Below are positions 33,837-42,462 of a DNA stretch of 64,000 bases, piece by piece. The notes below the pieces were generated by a model. It had not been told where the DNA came from. It saw nothing but the letters and a program-made list of their open reading frames with translations, and made no database searches. Position 1 is the stretch's first letter, and every line of letters begins with the position of its first letter. Made by a program: the position numbers and the translations under genes. Source of the DNA: Poseidonibacter lekithochrous (GTDB lineage: Bacteria > Campylobacterota > Campylobacteria > Campylobacterales > Arcobacteraceae); assembly GCF_018861145.1 (NCBI RefSeq), contig NZ_JAHKQT010000013.1, positions 62,001 to 126,000 on the forward strand. Direction: 5' to 3'.

Positions 33837-35723
33837 ATGAAGTACAATTTGTTAAAAAAAACTGCAGTTGTAACATTACTTAGTTTTTTGAGTGTTAACT
33901 CAGCTTTTTCAAGTACATCAACTAAAAAAGTTTCATGGGAAGATATTCTTAATGATCAGAAAACACCTGAAAATGTTTTAATGTATGGTATGGGTCCAAA
34001 AGCGCAAAGGTATTCTACTCTTGAGCAAATCAATACTAAAAGTATTAAAGATTTAGTTCCTGCTTGGAATTATTCATTTGGTGGTGAAAAACAAAGAGGA
34101 CAAGAATCACAAGCTTTAGTTCATGATGGAATTATATATGTTACTGGTTCTTATTCTAGGATTTTTGCATTAGATGCAAAAACTGGTAAAAGAATATGGC
34201 AATATGAACATAGATTGCCTGCTGGGATTCGTCCTTGTTGTGATGTTATTAATAGAGGAGCTGCAATTTTTGGAGATAAAGTATTTTTTGGAACTTTAGA
34301 TGCAGGAATGGTTGCATTAAATAAAGATACAGGAAAAGTTGTTTGGAAGAAAAAATTCGGTTATGCTGATAGACCTAATAAAGGTTATGAAGATGGTTAT
34401 ACAATGACAGGTGCTCCGACTCTTATTAAAGATAAAAAAACTGGTAAAGTACTTCTAATTCATGGTTCATCAGGAGATGAATTTGGTGTAATTGGTAAAC
34501 TTTTTGCATTAGACCCAGATACGGGTAAAGAAGTTTGGATGAGACCACTTGTTGAAGGACATTACGGTAGATTAGATGGTAAAAAATCAACTCCTTCAGG
34601 TGATCCAAAAGCTCCTTCTTGGCCAAATGATCCTAATAATGAAACTGGTAAGAAAACTTCTTGGAGTCATGGTGGTGGTGCTCCTTGGCAAAGTGCAAGT
34701 TTTGATGCTGAAACAAACACTATTATAATTGGTACAGGTAATCCAGCTCCTTGGAATACATGGGAAAGAACTGCAGATGGTGGGGATCCAAGAGATTGGG
34801 ATAGTTTATATACTTCAGGACAAATTGGTATTGATCCAAGTACTGGAAATATTAAATGGTTCTATCAACACACACCAAATGATGGTTGGGATTTCTCAGG
34901 AAATAATGAGTTAGTATTATTTGAATATCAAGATAATGGGAAAACTGTTAAAGCAACTGCTCATGCAGATAGAAATGGTTTCTTTTATGTAATTGATAGA
35001 TCAGAAATGCCTTTAGCTAAAAAACAAAGAGATGATCAATCAAGAAGATTTATTAGAGCATTCCCTTTTGTTGATAAGATTACTTGGGCAAGTCATATAG
35101 ATAAAAAAACTGGTAGACCAGTAGTTGACCCTAAACAATATCCTCCTTTACCAAAAGAAGGTGAATTAAAAGGTGAGTCAATTAATGTTGCTCCTCCATT
35201 CCTAGGTGGTAAAAATTGGAATCCAATGGCATACAGTCAAGATACTGGTTTATTCTATCTTGGAGCAAATCACTGGGAAGAAGAATATTGGACTACACCA
35301 ATTGCATACAATAAAGGTGCAGCTTATTTAGGTCAAGGGTTTAGTATTAAACGAACTTATGATGACCATGTTGGTATTTTAAGAGCAGTTGATCCTATAA
35401 AAGGTGAAATTGTTTGGTCACATAAAGAAGAGTTACCATTATGGTCAGGTGTATTAGCTACTAAAGGTGGATTAATATTTACGGGAACTAGTGATGGTTA
35501 TTTAAAAGCATTTGATGCAAAAACTGGAGAAGAATTATTTAAATTCCAAACTGGATCAGGTGTTATTTCTTGTCCTATTACTTGGGAAGAAGATGGAGAA
35601 CAATATATTGGACTTGCTAGTGGATACGGTGGAGCTGTACCATTATGGGGTGGAGATATGGCTAAATTAACTAAAACGGTTTCACAAGGTGGATCTTTTT
35701 GGGTATTTAAATTAAAAAAATAA
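33837..35723 (+). CDS. PQQ-dependent alcohol dehydrogenase, calcium type (PedE/ExaA-like)
   Basis: Exported eight-bladed quinoprotein, 628 residues from ATG 33837, which has GGGAG eight bases upstream; the ATG at 33822 lacks a site. Sec signal about 1-25. C134-C135 form the vicinal disulfide. PQQ/metal residues are E215 (SGDEFGV), N302 (TGNPAPWN) and catalytic D352. Two places later is Ser354 (GWDFSG), not Asp, which is the calcium-type pattern of ethanol dehydrogenases such as ExaA/PedE. It is clearly related to the lanthanide-type enzyme of this window but longer by insertions. A pentapeptide-repeat gene follows. Confidence 0.9.
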   Translation: MKYNLLKKTAVVTLLSFLSVNSAFSSTSTKKVSWEDILNDQKTPENVLMYGMGPKAQRYSTLEQINTKSIKDLVPAWNYSFGGEKQRGQESQALVHDGIIYVTGSYSRIFALDAKTGKRIWQYEHRLPAGIRPCCDVINRGAAIFGDKVFFGTLDAGMVALNKDTGKVVWKKKFGYADRPNKGYEDGYTMTGAPTLIKDKKTGKVLLIHGSSGDEFGVIGKLFALDPDTGKEVWMRPLVEGHYGRLDGKKSTPSGDPKAPSWPNDPNNETGKKTSWSHGGGAPWQSASFDAETNTIIIGTGNPAPWNTWERTADGGDPRDWDSLYTSGQIGIDPSTGNIKWFYQHTPNDGWDFSGNNELVLFEYQDNGKTVKATAHADRNGFFYVIDRSEMPLAKKQRDDQSRRFIRAFPFVDKITWASHIDKKTGRPVVDPKQYPPLPKEGELKGESINVAPPFLGGKNWNPMAYSQDTGLFYLGANHWEEEYWTTPIAYNKGAAYLGQGFSIKRTYDDHVGILRAVDPIKGEIVWSHKEELPLWSGVLATKGGLIFTGTSDGYLKAFDAKTGEELFKFQTGSGVISCPITWEEDGEQYIGLASGYGGAVPLWGGDMAKLTKTVSQGGSFWVFKLKK

Positions 35724-35733
35724 ATTTTTAAAA

Positions 35734-35759
35734 AAGTAGATAGTTTTAACTATCTACTT
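35734..35759 (+). terminator. stem-loop between the calcium-type dehydrogenase and the pentapeptide gene
   Basis: 12-base perfect inverted repeat: 35734-35745 with 35748-35759, tiny TT centre, no T run on the plus strand, and the next gene's AAAGAGG starts directly after. It may be an mRNA 3' stabiliser or weak attenuator rather than a full stop. Confidence 0.5.
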
Positions 35760-35772
35760 AAAAGAGGCAAAA

Positions 35773-36465
35773 ATGAAAAAAGCGGTTTTAATATTACTAG
35801 CATTATTTTGTTATAGTTATAGTGATAATATTTATCCAACGATTAATGGATGTAAACTTGAACCTAAAACAAGTTGTCCTAAAGTTGATCTTAGCTATCA
35901 AGATCTTTCAAATTTAGATTTACAAAATTCTAATTTTGAAGAAGCAAATTTTGAAGGTGCTATTTTAGATGGAACTAATTTTACTCAAGCAAAACTAAAA
36001 AAAGCAAACTTTAAAAAAGCAAACTTAAGGCACTCAATATTGAAGCAAGCAGATATGTCTCATGTAAATTTAGATAATGCAAACTTAGCTAGAGCAGATA
36101 TGAGACATACAAATATAAAAGCTTCACATGCTTTTAATGCAAACTTTGAAGCAGTAAATGCCTGGGCACTTTTTGGTCAAGGTGGTAAATATGATGGCTC
36201 TTCTTTTCATGGAGCCAATTTAAACTTTGCAAGAATGAGTGGTTCTAGTATGAAAAATTGTAATTTAGTTGCAGTAAACTTTGAGGCTGCATGGATGACG
36301 AGAGTAGATTTTTCCAATTCAAACTTAACTAATGCAAATTTACAAGAAACTAAAATACCTAATTCTTCATTATATAAAGCAACCTTAAGCGGGGCAAGAA
36401 TACATTATGCTAATTTTAGTAGTGTGTATATGGATAAATGTATTGATTGTCCTACTAACTGGTGA
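35773..36465 (+). CDS. exported pentapeptide-repeat protein
   Basis: Exported protein of 230 residues with a signal peptide at about 1-17. From about residue 40 to 215 it is made of A(D/N)LxX pentapeptide repeats (NFEEANFEGAILDGTNFTQA, ANLRHSILKQADMSHVNLDN), predicting a right-handed square beta-helix. A cysteine pair near each end (GCK...SCP and DKCIDCP) may cap the helix through disulfides. It follows the calcium-type dehydrogenase within 49 bp and is likely on the same transcript, so it may assist that enzyme in the periplasm. Function unknown. Confidence 0.75.
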   Translation: MKKAVLILLALFCYSYSDNIYPTINGCKLEPKTSCPKVDLSYQDLSNLDLQNSNFEEANFEGAILDGTNFTQAKLKKANFKKANLRHSILKQADMSHVNLDNANLARADMRHTNIKASHAFNANFEAVNAWALFGQGGKYDGSSFHGANLNFARMSGSSMKNCNLVAVNFEAAWMTRVDFSNSNLTNANLQETKIPNSSLYKATLSGARIHYANFSSVYMDKCIDCPTNW

Positions 36466-36499
36466 TTTATACCTTCTCAAATCAAATCATTAGCTGAAG

Positions 36500-36524
36500 A
36501 ACAGAGATTAATTCTCTGTTTTTC
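36500..36524 (+). terminator. terminator at the right end of the island
   Basis: Eight-bp stem AACAGAGA (36500-36507) with TCTCTGTT (36513-36520), then TTTC and a second T-rich stretch. Confidence 0.75.
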
Positions 36525-36561
36525 TTATTCTTTTTTTTGTAAATAAATGATATTATCATAA

Positions 36562-37428
36562 ATGGATTACACAAACTCCCCAATACAAAAAATCACTTTT
36601 AATAATCAAGAAGTTTTTATAAAAAGAGATGATTTGCTTCATAAAGATTTTTCAGGAAATAAAGCTAGAAAGTTTTTTTATTTTCTAAAAAATGATTTTG
36701 ACAATATTACAAAAGTTATATCTTCTGGTTCAAGCCAATCGAATGCTATGTATTCTTTATCAGTTCTTTGCAAATTAAAAAATTGGGAATTTGATTATTA
36801 TGTTGATCATATTGCTCCATTTATAAAAACAAATCCTGTTGGGAATTATAAAGAAGCTTTAAAAAATGGTATGAGTATAATTGAAAAACAAATTCCCGAA
36901 GAACTATTTCAAAATAAAGATAAAAATACTTTAGTTATTCCTGAAGGAGGAGCTTTAAAAGAAGCAGCATACGGAATAAAAATATTAGCGGACGAAATAA
37001 TAAACTGGGCAGTAGATGCAAATATTAAAGATTTAAAGATTTTTTTACCATCAGGAACAGGTACAACTGCGCTTTATTTACAAAAGTATTTACCTTTTGA
37101 GGTAATAACATGTGCTTGTGTAGGAGATGAAGAGTATTTAGAAAAACAATTTTCATTTCTAGAAAAAGAAAATCACCCTAAAATTTTAAGTTTAGAGAAA
37201 AAATATCATTTTGGAAAACCTTACAAAGAATTTTATGAAATACATAAAGAACTAAAGAAACAAACAGATATAGAGTTTGATTTATTATATGATTCAAAAG
37301 GCTGGTTGTGTGTAAATAAATACTTTGATAACTCAAAATCTACTATATTATATATTCACCAAGGTGGATTATTAGGTAATATCTCAATGTTACAAAGATA
37401 TAAATATAAATATGATAAAATAACTTAA
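36562..37428 (+). CDS. PLP-dependent enzyme of the ACC deaminase/D-cysteine desulfhydrase family
   Basis: Fold-type II pyridoxal-phosphate enzyme of 288 residues, at the short end of the family. The PLP lysine is in DFSGNKARKF (about K43) and the serine loop is SSGSSQSNAMY. A phosphate-binding loop LPSGTGTTALYL follows. Substrate (D-cysteine, ACC or another amino acid) cannot be read. TATTAT at 36551-36556 lies six bases before the ATG and no ribosome site is seen, so the mRNA may be leaderless. It begins the non-island region. Confidence 0.75.
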   Translation: MDYTNSPIQKITFNNQEVFIKRDDLLHKDFSGNKARKFFYFLKNDFDNITKVISSGSSQSNAMYSLSVLCKLKNWEFDYYVDHIAPFIKTNPVGNYKEALKNGMSIIEKQIPEELFQNKDKNTLVIPEGGALKEAAYGIKILADEIINWAVDANIKDLKIFLPSGTGTTALYLQKYLPFEVITCACVGDEEYLEKQFSFLEKENHPKILSLEKKYHFGKPYKEFYEIHKELKKQTDIEFDLLYDSKGWLCVNKYFDNSKSTILYIHQGGLLGNISMLQRYKYKYDKIT

Positions 37429-37440
37429 AAATTATGGATT

Positions 37441-39357
37441 ATGATGCTATCAAAACATGAAACTAAAATATTAAAATTCATCAAATATATACCAGTACTT
37501 GTTTTTAGTTTTTTCTCAATACTGATTACTTATTTGATTTTTCTAGATAAAAATACAGAATATAAAAAAGATATTGAACAATTAAGAAAAACATTTTTAA
37601 ACAATAATAAAAATAAAATAACGTTAGAAGTTAATAAAATTCATGATTACATACTCTATGAAAAAGAAAATAGTGAATTACAACTTAAATCTCTACTAAA
37701 ATCTAAACTTCTATCTGCACATGAAATAATGACTTATATCTATGAAAAATATAAAAAAACTGAATCAAAAGAACAAATTTTAGAAAGAATAAAAGATGCA
37801 TTAAGACATTATCGTTTTAATCAAAATAGAGCATATTTTTTTATATTCGAGAAAAGTGGAAAAAATATAATGTTGCCACCTCAATCACAGATGGAGGGAA
37901 ATAACTTTTGGAATCATAAAGATGCAAAAGGTAAGAAGACAATACAAGAAATAGTTACTTTACTTGAAACAAAAGAAGAGCCTTTTTATGAATGGCATTG
38001 GTATAAACCAAATGACAGAAAAAAACAAAAAAAGAAAATCGGAATAATAAAAGAATTCAAACCTTATAATTTATTCATTGGAACGGGTGATTATATTGAT
38101 GATTATGAAGATGAAGTTAAGGAAAAAGTACTTAAATATGTTCAAAATCTAAAATATTCGAAGAATGGTTATGTCTTTATTACCGATTATAATGGAAAGT
38201 ATTTATCACATGTAGAAAAATCGTATGTTGGTATAAATAGAATAAACTTAAAAGATAGTAATGGCTTTATGATTACAAAAGAGATTATTAATACAGCGAA
38301 AAGTGGTTCGGGTTTTATATCTTATATTGGAACAATAAAACCAGATACAAAGATGCCTGCTAAAAAGATAACTTATGTCAAAGGTTTTGAACCTTGGAAA
38401 TGGACAATTGCAACAGGTTTCTATACTGATGAACTTGAAAATCAGATTACAGAAAAAGAAAAAGAAATAAAAAATAAGAATAAAAACGGTATTATCAATT
38501 TTCTTATTTTAAGTATTTTTGTAATATTGATATTTATACTCTTATCTTTTTATATTTCAAGAGTTTTAAAAAAACAATTTTCAAAATATAAAAAAGAAGT
38601 ATTATCTCATATAAATGAGAATAGAAAAAAAGATAGTGTATACGCACAGCACTCAAAAATGGCTGCAATGGGAGAAATGTTGCAAAATATTGCACACCAA
38701 TGGCGACAACCTTTAAGTTCTATTTCTATGCTTTCAAGTGGTGTAAAATTTAAAAAAGAAATGGATATATTAGATGATGAAGATCTTTTTAAATCAATGG
38801 ATGATATCACTAAATCTACTAAATATTTATCTCAAACAATTGAAGATTTTACAGACTTTTTTAATCCAAATAAAAAAGTTGTTCTTTTTAATTTAGAAAA
38901 AACTATAAACAAAGCGCTTAATCTTTTAGAAGTACAGTTAAAGAATAAAAATATTGAAATAGTACTTAATAGTGAAGATATTGATATTTATGGATATGAA
39001 AATGAATTTACTCAAGTAATTATAAATATTTGTAATAATGCTAAAGATGAATTAATTCAGTCAAATTTAGATGAAAAAGTAATTATAATTGAAGTGAAAA
39101 AACAAAATGACCTTGCTTATATTTCAATCAAAGATAATGCTGGTGGAATTAAAGAAGATATTATAAACAGATTATTTGAACCATATTTTACTACAAAACA
39201 TAAAAGCCAGGGTACAGGAATTGGACTTTATATGTCAAGAGAAATTATTGTTAATCATATGAAAGGTACTTTACTTGTAAAAAATGATGAATTTACTTTT
39301 AATAATAAAGAGTATAAAGGCGCACTTTTCGAAATAATGCTTAACTTTAATATCTAA
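37441..39357 (+). CDS. Cache-domain sensor histidine kinase
   Basis: Membrane kinase of 638 residues: helix 1 at about 16-34, a large periplasmic dCache-type sensor at about 90-335 (two similar halves: AYFFIFEKSGKNIML... and GYVFITDYNGKYLSH...), and helix 2 at about 351-372. The phospho-acceptor is H419 in NIAHQWRQPLSS. The ATPase domain has NICNNAKDEL, DNAGGI and GTGIGLYMSR. No response regulator gene is beside it. dCache domains usually bind small carboxylates, amino acids or similar ligands. The ATG at 37441 or 37444 could be used. Confidence 0.85.
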   Translation: MMLSKHETKILKFIKYIPVLVFSFFSILITYLIFLDKNTEYKKDIEQLRKTFLNNNKNKITLEVNKIHDYILYEKENSELQLKSLLKSKLLSAHEIMTYIYEKYKKTESKEQILERIKDALRHYRFNQNRAYFFIFEKSGKNIMLPPQSQMEGNNFWNHKDAKGKKTIQEIVTLLETKEEPFYEWHWYKPNDRKKQKKKIGIIKEFKPYNLFIGTGDYIDDYEDEVKEKVLKYVQNLKYSKNGYVFITDYNGKYLSHVEKSYVGINRINLKDSNGFMITKEIINTAKSGSGFISYIGTIKPDTKMPAKKITYVKGFEPWKWTIATGFYTDELENQITEKEKEIKNKNKNGIINFLILSIFVILIFILLSFYISRVLKKQFSKYKKEVLSHINENRKKDSVYAQHSKMAAMGEMLQNIAHQWRQPLSSISMLSSGVKFKKEMDILDDEDLFKSMDDITKSTKYLSQTIEDFTDFFNPNKKVVLFNLEKTINKALNLLEVQLKNKNIEIVLNSEDIDIYGYENEFTQVIINICNNAKDELIQSNLDEKVIIIEVKKQNDLAYISIKDNAGGIKEDIINRLFEPYFTTKHKSQGTGIGLYMSREIIVNHMKGTLLVKNDEFTFNNKEYKGALFEIMLNFNI

Positions 39358-39396
39358 GTTAAGAATCCTTTTTATACTCTTTTATTTAAGTTTAGA

Positions 39397-39402
39397 TATA
39401 AT
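39397..39402 (+). promoter_or_regulatory. -10 element of the aroK-hisD operon
   Basis: TATAAT at 39397-39402 ends nine bases before the aroK ATG at 39411 and no ribosome site lies between, so the message would have a leader of two bases or none. Confidence 0.5.
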
Positions 39403-39410
39403 CTCTGACT

Positions 39411-39920
39411 ATGAAAAAGAACAATATAATATTAATAGGTTTTATGGGTGTTGGTAAAGGTACAATTGCAAGAGGATTAGTAAAAAACTCTTCGATGTTT
39501 GCAATAGATACTGATGATTTAATTGAAAGTATGGAAAATCGAAAAATAAAGAAAATTTTTGCTACAGAAGGTGAAGCATATTTTAGAAATTTAGAAAAAA
39601 AGACTGCTATTTGGTTAGAAAAGAATGTATTAAATACAATTATTTCAACTGGTGGTGGATTTTATAAGCAAGAAAATATAAATAATATTGGAAAGGTAGT
39701 CTATTTAAAATCATCTTTTCAAGGAATCTTAGACAGAATTAATGACTGTCCAAATGCAAAAACTAAACTAAAGAAAAGGCCATTACTTCAAAATTTAGAT
39801 GAAGCAATAAAACTTTATGATTCAAGAATAAGTGACTATGAGAAAGTATCAGACATCATTGTAGATGTTGAGAAAAAATCTATAGAAGATATTGTTAATG
39901 AGATACTAGGACAAATTTAA
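39411..39920 (+). CDS. aroK: shikimate kinase
   Basis: Phosphorylates shikimate on the way to chorismate. 169 residues; P loop GFMGVGKGT at about 10-18, shikimate-binding Asp in FAIDTDDLIE, STGGGF for the substrate arginine/glycine loop, and KRPLL in the lid. It abuts hisD directly (zero spacing). The start has no ribosome site and probably sits at the 5' end of the transcript. Confidence 0.92.
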   Translation: MKKNNIILIGFMGVGKGTIARGLVKNSSMFAIDTDDLIESMENRKIKKIFATEGEAYFRNLEKKTAIWLEKNVLNTIISTGGGFYKQENINNIGKVVYLKSSFQGILDRINDCPNAKTKLKKRPLLQNLDEAIKLYDSRISDYEKVSDIIVDVEKKSIEDIVNEILGQI

Positions 39921-41216
39921 ATGAAGATTATAAATACACAAGATTCAAACTTTAAAGAAGAGTTTGATGGAATATTAGCACGAGCAAAAAGTGATATAAA
40001 AGGTGTTTCATCAATAGTTATGAACATTATTGATGAAATTGTTGAAGAGGGAAATACTGCGCTTAAAAAACATATTGAAAAGTTTGACAAGTGGGAAGTG
40101 AAAAATGATGATGATTTAATGATTTCATGTGATGATATGAAAGCAGCTTATGAAAATATTGATGAAAAATTAAGAGCAGCTTTACATACAGCATACGATA
40201 GAATTAAAATGTATCATGAAAAACAACTTCCAAAATCTTGGATTGATTTTGAAAAAAATGGAACTATATTAGGACAAAAAGTAAGCGCAGTTGATAGAGC
40301 AGGGCTTTATATTCCTGGTGGAAAAGCTGCCTATCCTAGTTCACTTTTAATGAATGCAATTCCTGCAATCGTTGCTGGTGTTGATGAAATAGTAGTATGT
40401 ACTCCAACTCCTGATAATGAAGTAAACGAATTATTGCTTGCAGCTTGTCACCTTTGTGGAATTAAAAAAGCTTTTAAAGTAGGTGGTGCTTCTGCAATTG
40501 CTGCAATGGCTTATGGAACGCAAACAATTCCAAAAGTTGATGTTATTACAGGTCCTGGAAATATTTTTGTAGCAACTGCTAAAAAGTTAGTATTTGGTGA
40601 AGTAAATATTGATATGATTGCAGGTCCTTCAGAGATTGGGATTTTAGCTGATAGTACAGCAAAACCTAAGTACTTAGCAATTGATTTATTATCACAAGCT
40701 GAGCATGATGAAATGGCTAGTTCAATTTTAATTACAACAGATGCTGCTATTGCACAAGAAACTAGTGATGAGGTAGAAAACTATCTTAAAACTTTAGAAC
40801 GTGAAACGATTGCTAGAACTTCTATTGAAAATAGAGGTGTGATTATTGTAACTTCTACTATGGATGAAGCACTTGAACTTATGAATGAAATTGCTCCAGA
40901 ACACTTAGAAGTAATGACAGCAAATGCTTTTGAATTATTACCATATATTAAGCATGCAGGTGCTATTTTCTTAGGTGAAAATACTCCTGAACCTATTGGT
41001 GATTATATAGCAGGACCAAATCATACTCTTCCTACTGGAAGTACGGCTAAATTTTATAGCCCATTAAATGTAGAAAATTTTATGAAAAAAAGTTCAATTA
41101 TCAATTTTTCAAAAAATGCAATTGATGAACTAGGTGAAGCTTGTGCGTTACTTGCTGATACTGAAGGTTTAACAGCTCATGCAAAATCTGTAAGAGTTAG
41201 ATTAGAAAATAAATAG
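39921..41216 (+). CDS. hisD: histidinol dehydrogenase
   Basis: Zinc enzyme that performs the last two oxidations of histidine synthesis. 431 residues, the normal length. Family text: DRAGLYIPGGKAAYPSSLLM, DVITGPGNIFVATAK, DMIAGPSEIGILAD, and the catalytic IAPEHLEVM. The start codon follows the aroK stop without a gap, so translation is coupled. Confidence 0.95.
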   Translation: MKIINTQDSNFKEEFDGILARAKSDIKGVSSIVMNIIDEIVEEGNTALKKHIEKFDKWEVKNDDDLMISCDDMKAAYENIDEKLRAALHTAYDRIKMYHEKQLPKSWIDFEKNGTILGQKVSAVDRAGLYIPGGKAAYPSSLLMNAIPAIVAGVDEIVVCTPTPDNEVNELLLAACHLCGIKKAFKVGGASAIAAMAYGTQTIPKVDVITGPGNIFVATAKKLVFGEVNIDMIAGPSEIGILADSTAKPKYLAIDLLSQAEHDEMASSILITTDAAIAQETSDEVENYLKTLERETIARTSIENRGVIIVTSTMDEALELMNEIAPEHLEVMTANAFELLPYIKHAGAIFLGENTPEPIGDYIAGPNHTLPTGSTAKFYSPLNVENFMKKSSIINFSKNAIDELGEACALLADTEGLTAHAKSVRVRLENK

Positions 41217-41251
41217 ATTTTATAAATTATAAAAAAATAAAAGGAAATTAA

Positions 41252-41554
41252 ATGTCAGTTTTTAATGATTGGTTAAGTGAAGATGAAGATGATATATTTA
41301 TGGGAAGCCCTAAATCAAAGTTCTTTGATGTAAGTAGAACTGCATCTGAAGATATTGTAGAAGATGAATGGGACAAGATTGTAGAAAAAGTTGCAGTATT
41401 AGAAATGATGCTTTCAGAAGGAAAAGGCGAAGACTTTGATATCAATCAAGTTATTAAGCAATACTCTTTTGATAATATAGACAAAGTAAATGCAGTAAAA
41501 AAAGGTTTATACGTTGAATTTACTGGTGAGATTATTTGTAGATTAGATTCATAA
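41252..41554 (+). CDS. DUF2018 family protein
   Basis: Small acidic helical protein of 100 residues (FNDWLSEDEDDIFMGSPKSK near the start; LEMMLSEGKG in the middle). It has the look and place of the Campylobacterota DUF2018 family; the Helicobacter member HP0242 is known for its knotted dimer structure. It precedes the polyprenyl synthase, hemA and proS genes, the same order as in Campylobacter and Helicobacter. Function unknown. AAAGGAAAT precedes the ATG. Confidence 0.75.
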   Translation: MSVFNDWLSEDEDDIFMGSPKSKFFDVSRTASEDIVEDEWDKIVEKVAVLEMMLSEGKGEDFDINQVIKQYSFDNIDKVNAVKKGLYVEFTGEIICRLDS

Positions 41555-41562
41555 GGTAGAAA

Positions 41563-42462
41563 GTGGAAGAGTTAGAAGCTGTTAAAAGTCAAATAAAAGA
41601 GTTTGTTAAAGAGTGTAATGATGAAAAAAGTTTAGAACTTTTAGAAAAATTAGCAAGTGGAAAGATGCTAAGATCTAAACTTATTTTAAAAATTGCGGGA
41701 GTAAATATAGAGAGTGTAAAATTATGTGCAGTAGTTGAAATGATTCATGCTGCCTCACTTTTACATGATGACGTTATTGATGAAGCAGATACAAGAAGAG
41801 GTGAACCTTCTGTGAATGCTCTATATGATAATAAAACATCTATTATGTTTGGAGATATATTATATTCAAAAGCATTTACAGTGCTTTCTCAAATGGACAG
41901 AAAAATTGCTTATACAGTTTCAAATGCAGTAACACTATTAAGTATTGGAGAGATGTTAGATGTTGAGTTAACAAATACATTTAATACTTCTTACGAAAAA
42001 TATAATGATATGATTTATAAAAAAACTGCTTCTTTAATAGAAGCCGCAGCAAAAGCCGCAGCTATAATGGCAGGCCTTGATGAAGAAAAATATGCTTTAT
42101 ATGGAAGAAATTTAGGTCTTGCTTTTCAAATGATAGATGATATTTTAGATATTACACAAGATAGTAAAACTTTAGGAAAACCTGCAATGCTTGATTTTGT
42201 TGAAGGAAAAGTTACTATACCTTATCTTTTACTACATGAAAGATGTGAACATAAATTAAAATTAGAAGAATTATATAAAAAAGAATTAACTATTGAAGAA
42301 ACATCTTGGATTAAAGAGCAAATGAATGAAACAAATGCTCTTGAAGATTCTATTAAAATGGCAAAAGATATTGGAAATGAAGCAATACAAGCTGTTAAAG
42401 ATGAAGATAACAGTGAAACTTTGATATTTATAATGAAAGCTATGATTGAAAGAGAGTTTTAA
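41563..42462 (+). CDS. ispB: polyprenyl (octaprenyl) diphosphate synthase
   Basis: Trans-prenyltransferase of 299 residues that makes the side chain of menaquinone. The first aspartate-rich motif is HDDVIDEADTRRG and the second is DDILD. Start GTG at 41563 with AAGGT upstream. It lies 8 bp after the DUF2018 gene and abuts hemA exactly. Chain length is inferred from context, not read from sequence. Confidence 0.88.
   Translation: MEELEAVKSQIKEFVKECNDEKSLELLEKLASGKMLRSKLILKIAGVNIESVKLCAVVEMIHAASLLHDDVIDEADTRRGEPSVNALYDNKTSIMFGDILYSKAFTVLSQMDRKIAYTVSNAVTLLSIGEMLDVELTNTFNTSYEKYNDMIYKKTASLIEAAAKAAAIMAGLDEEKYALYGRNLGLAFQMIDDILDITQDSKTLGKPAMLDFVEGKVTIPYLLLHERCEHKLKLEELYKKELTIEETSWIKEQMNETNALEDSIKMAKDIGNEAIQAVKDEDNSETLIFIMKAMIEREF

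Noticed and set aside
35734-35759. Palindrome after the calcium-type dehydrogenase as a regulator-binding operator
   Set aside because: The near-perfect centre and location in a short intercistronic gap fit an RNA stem-loop better, and no second copy was seen in the window.
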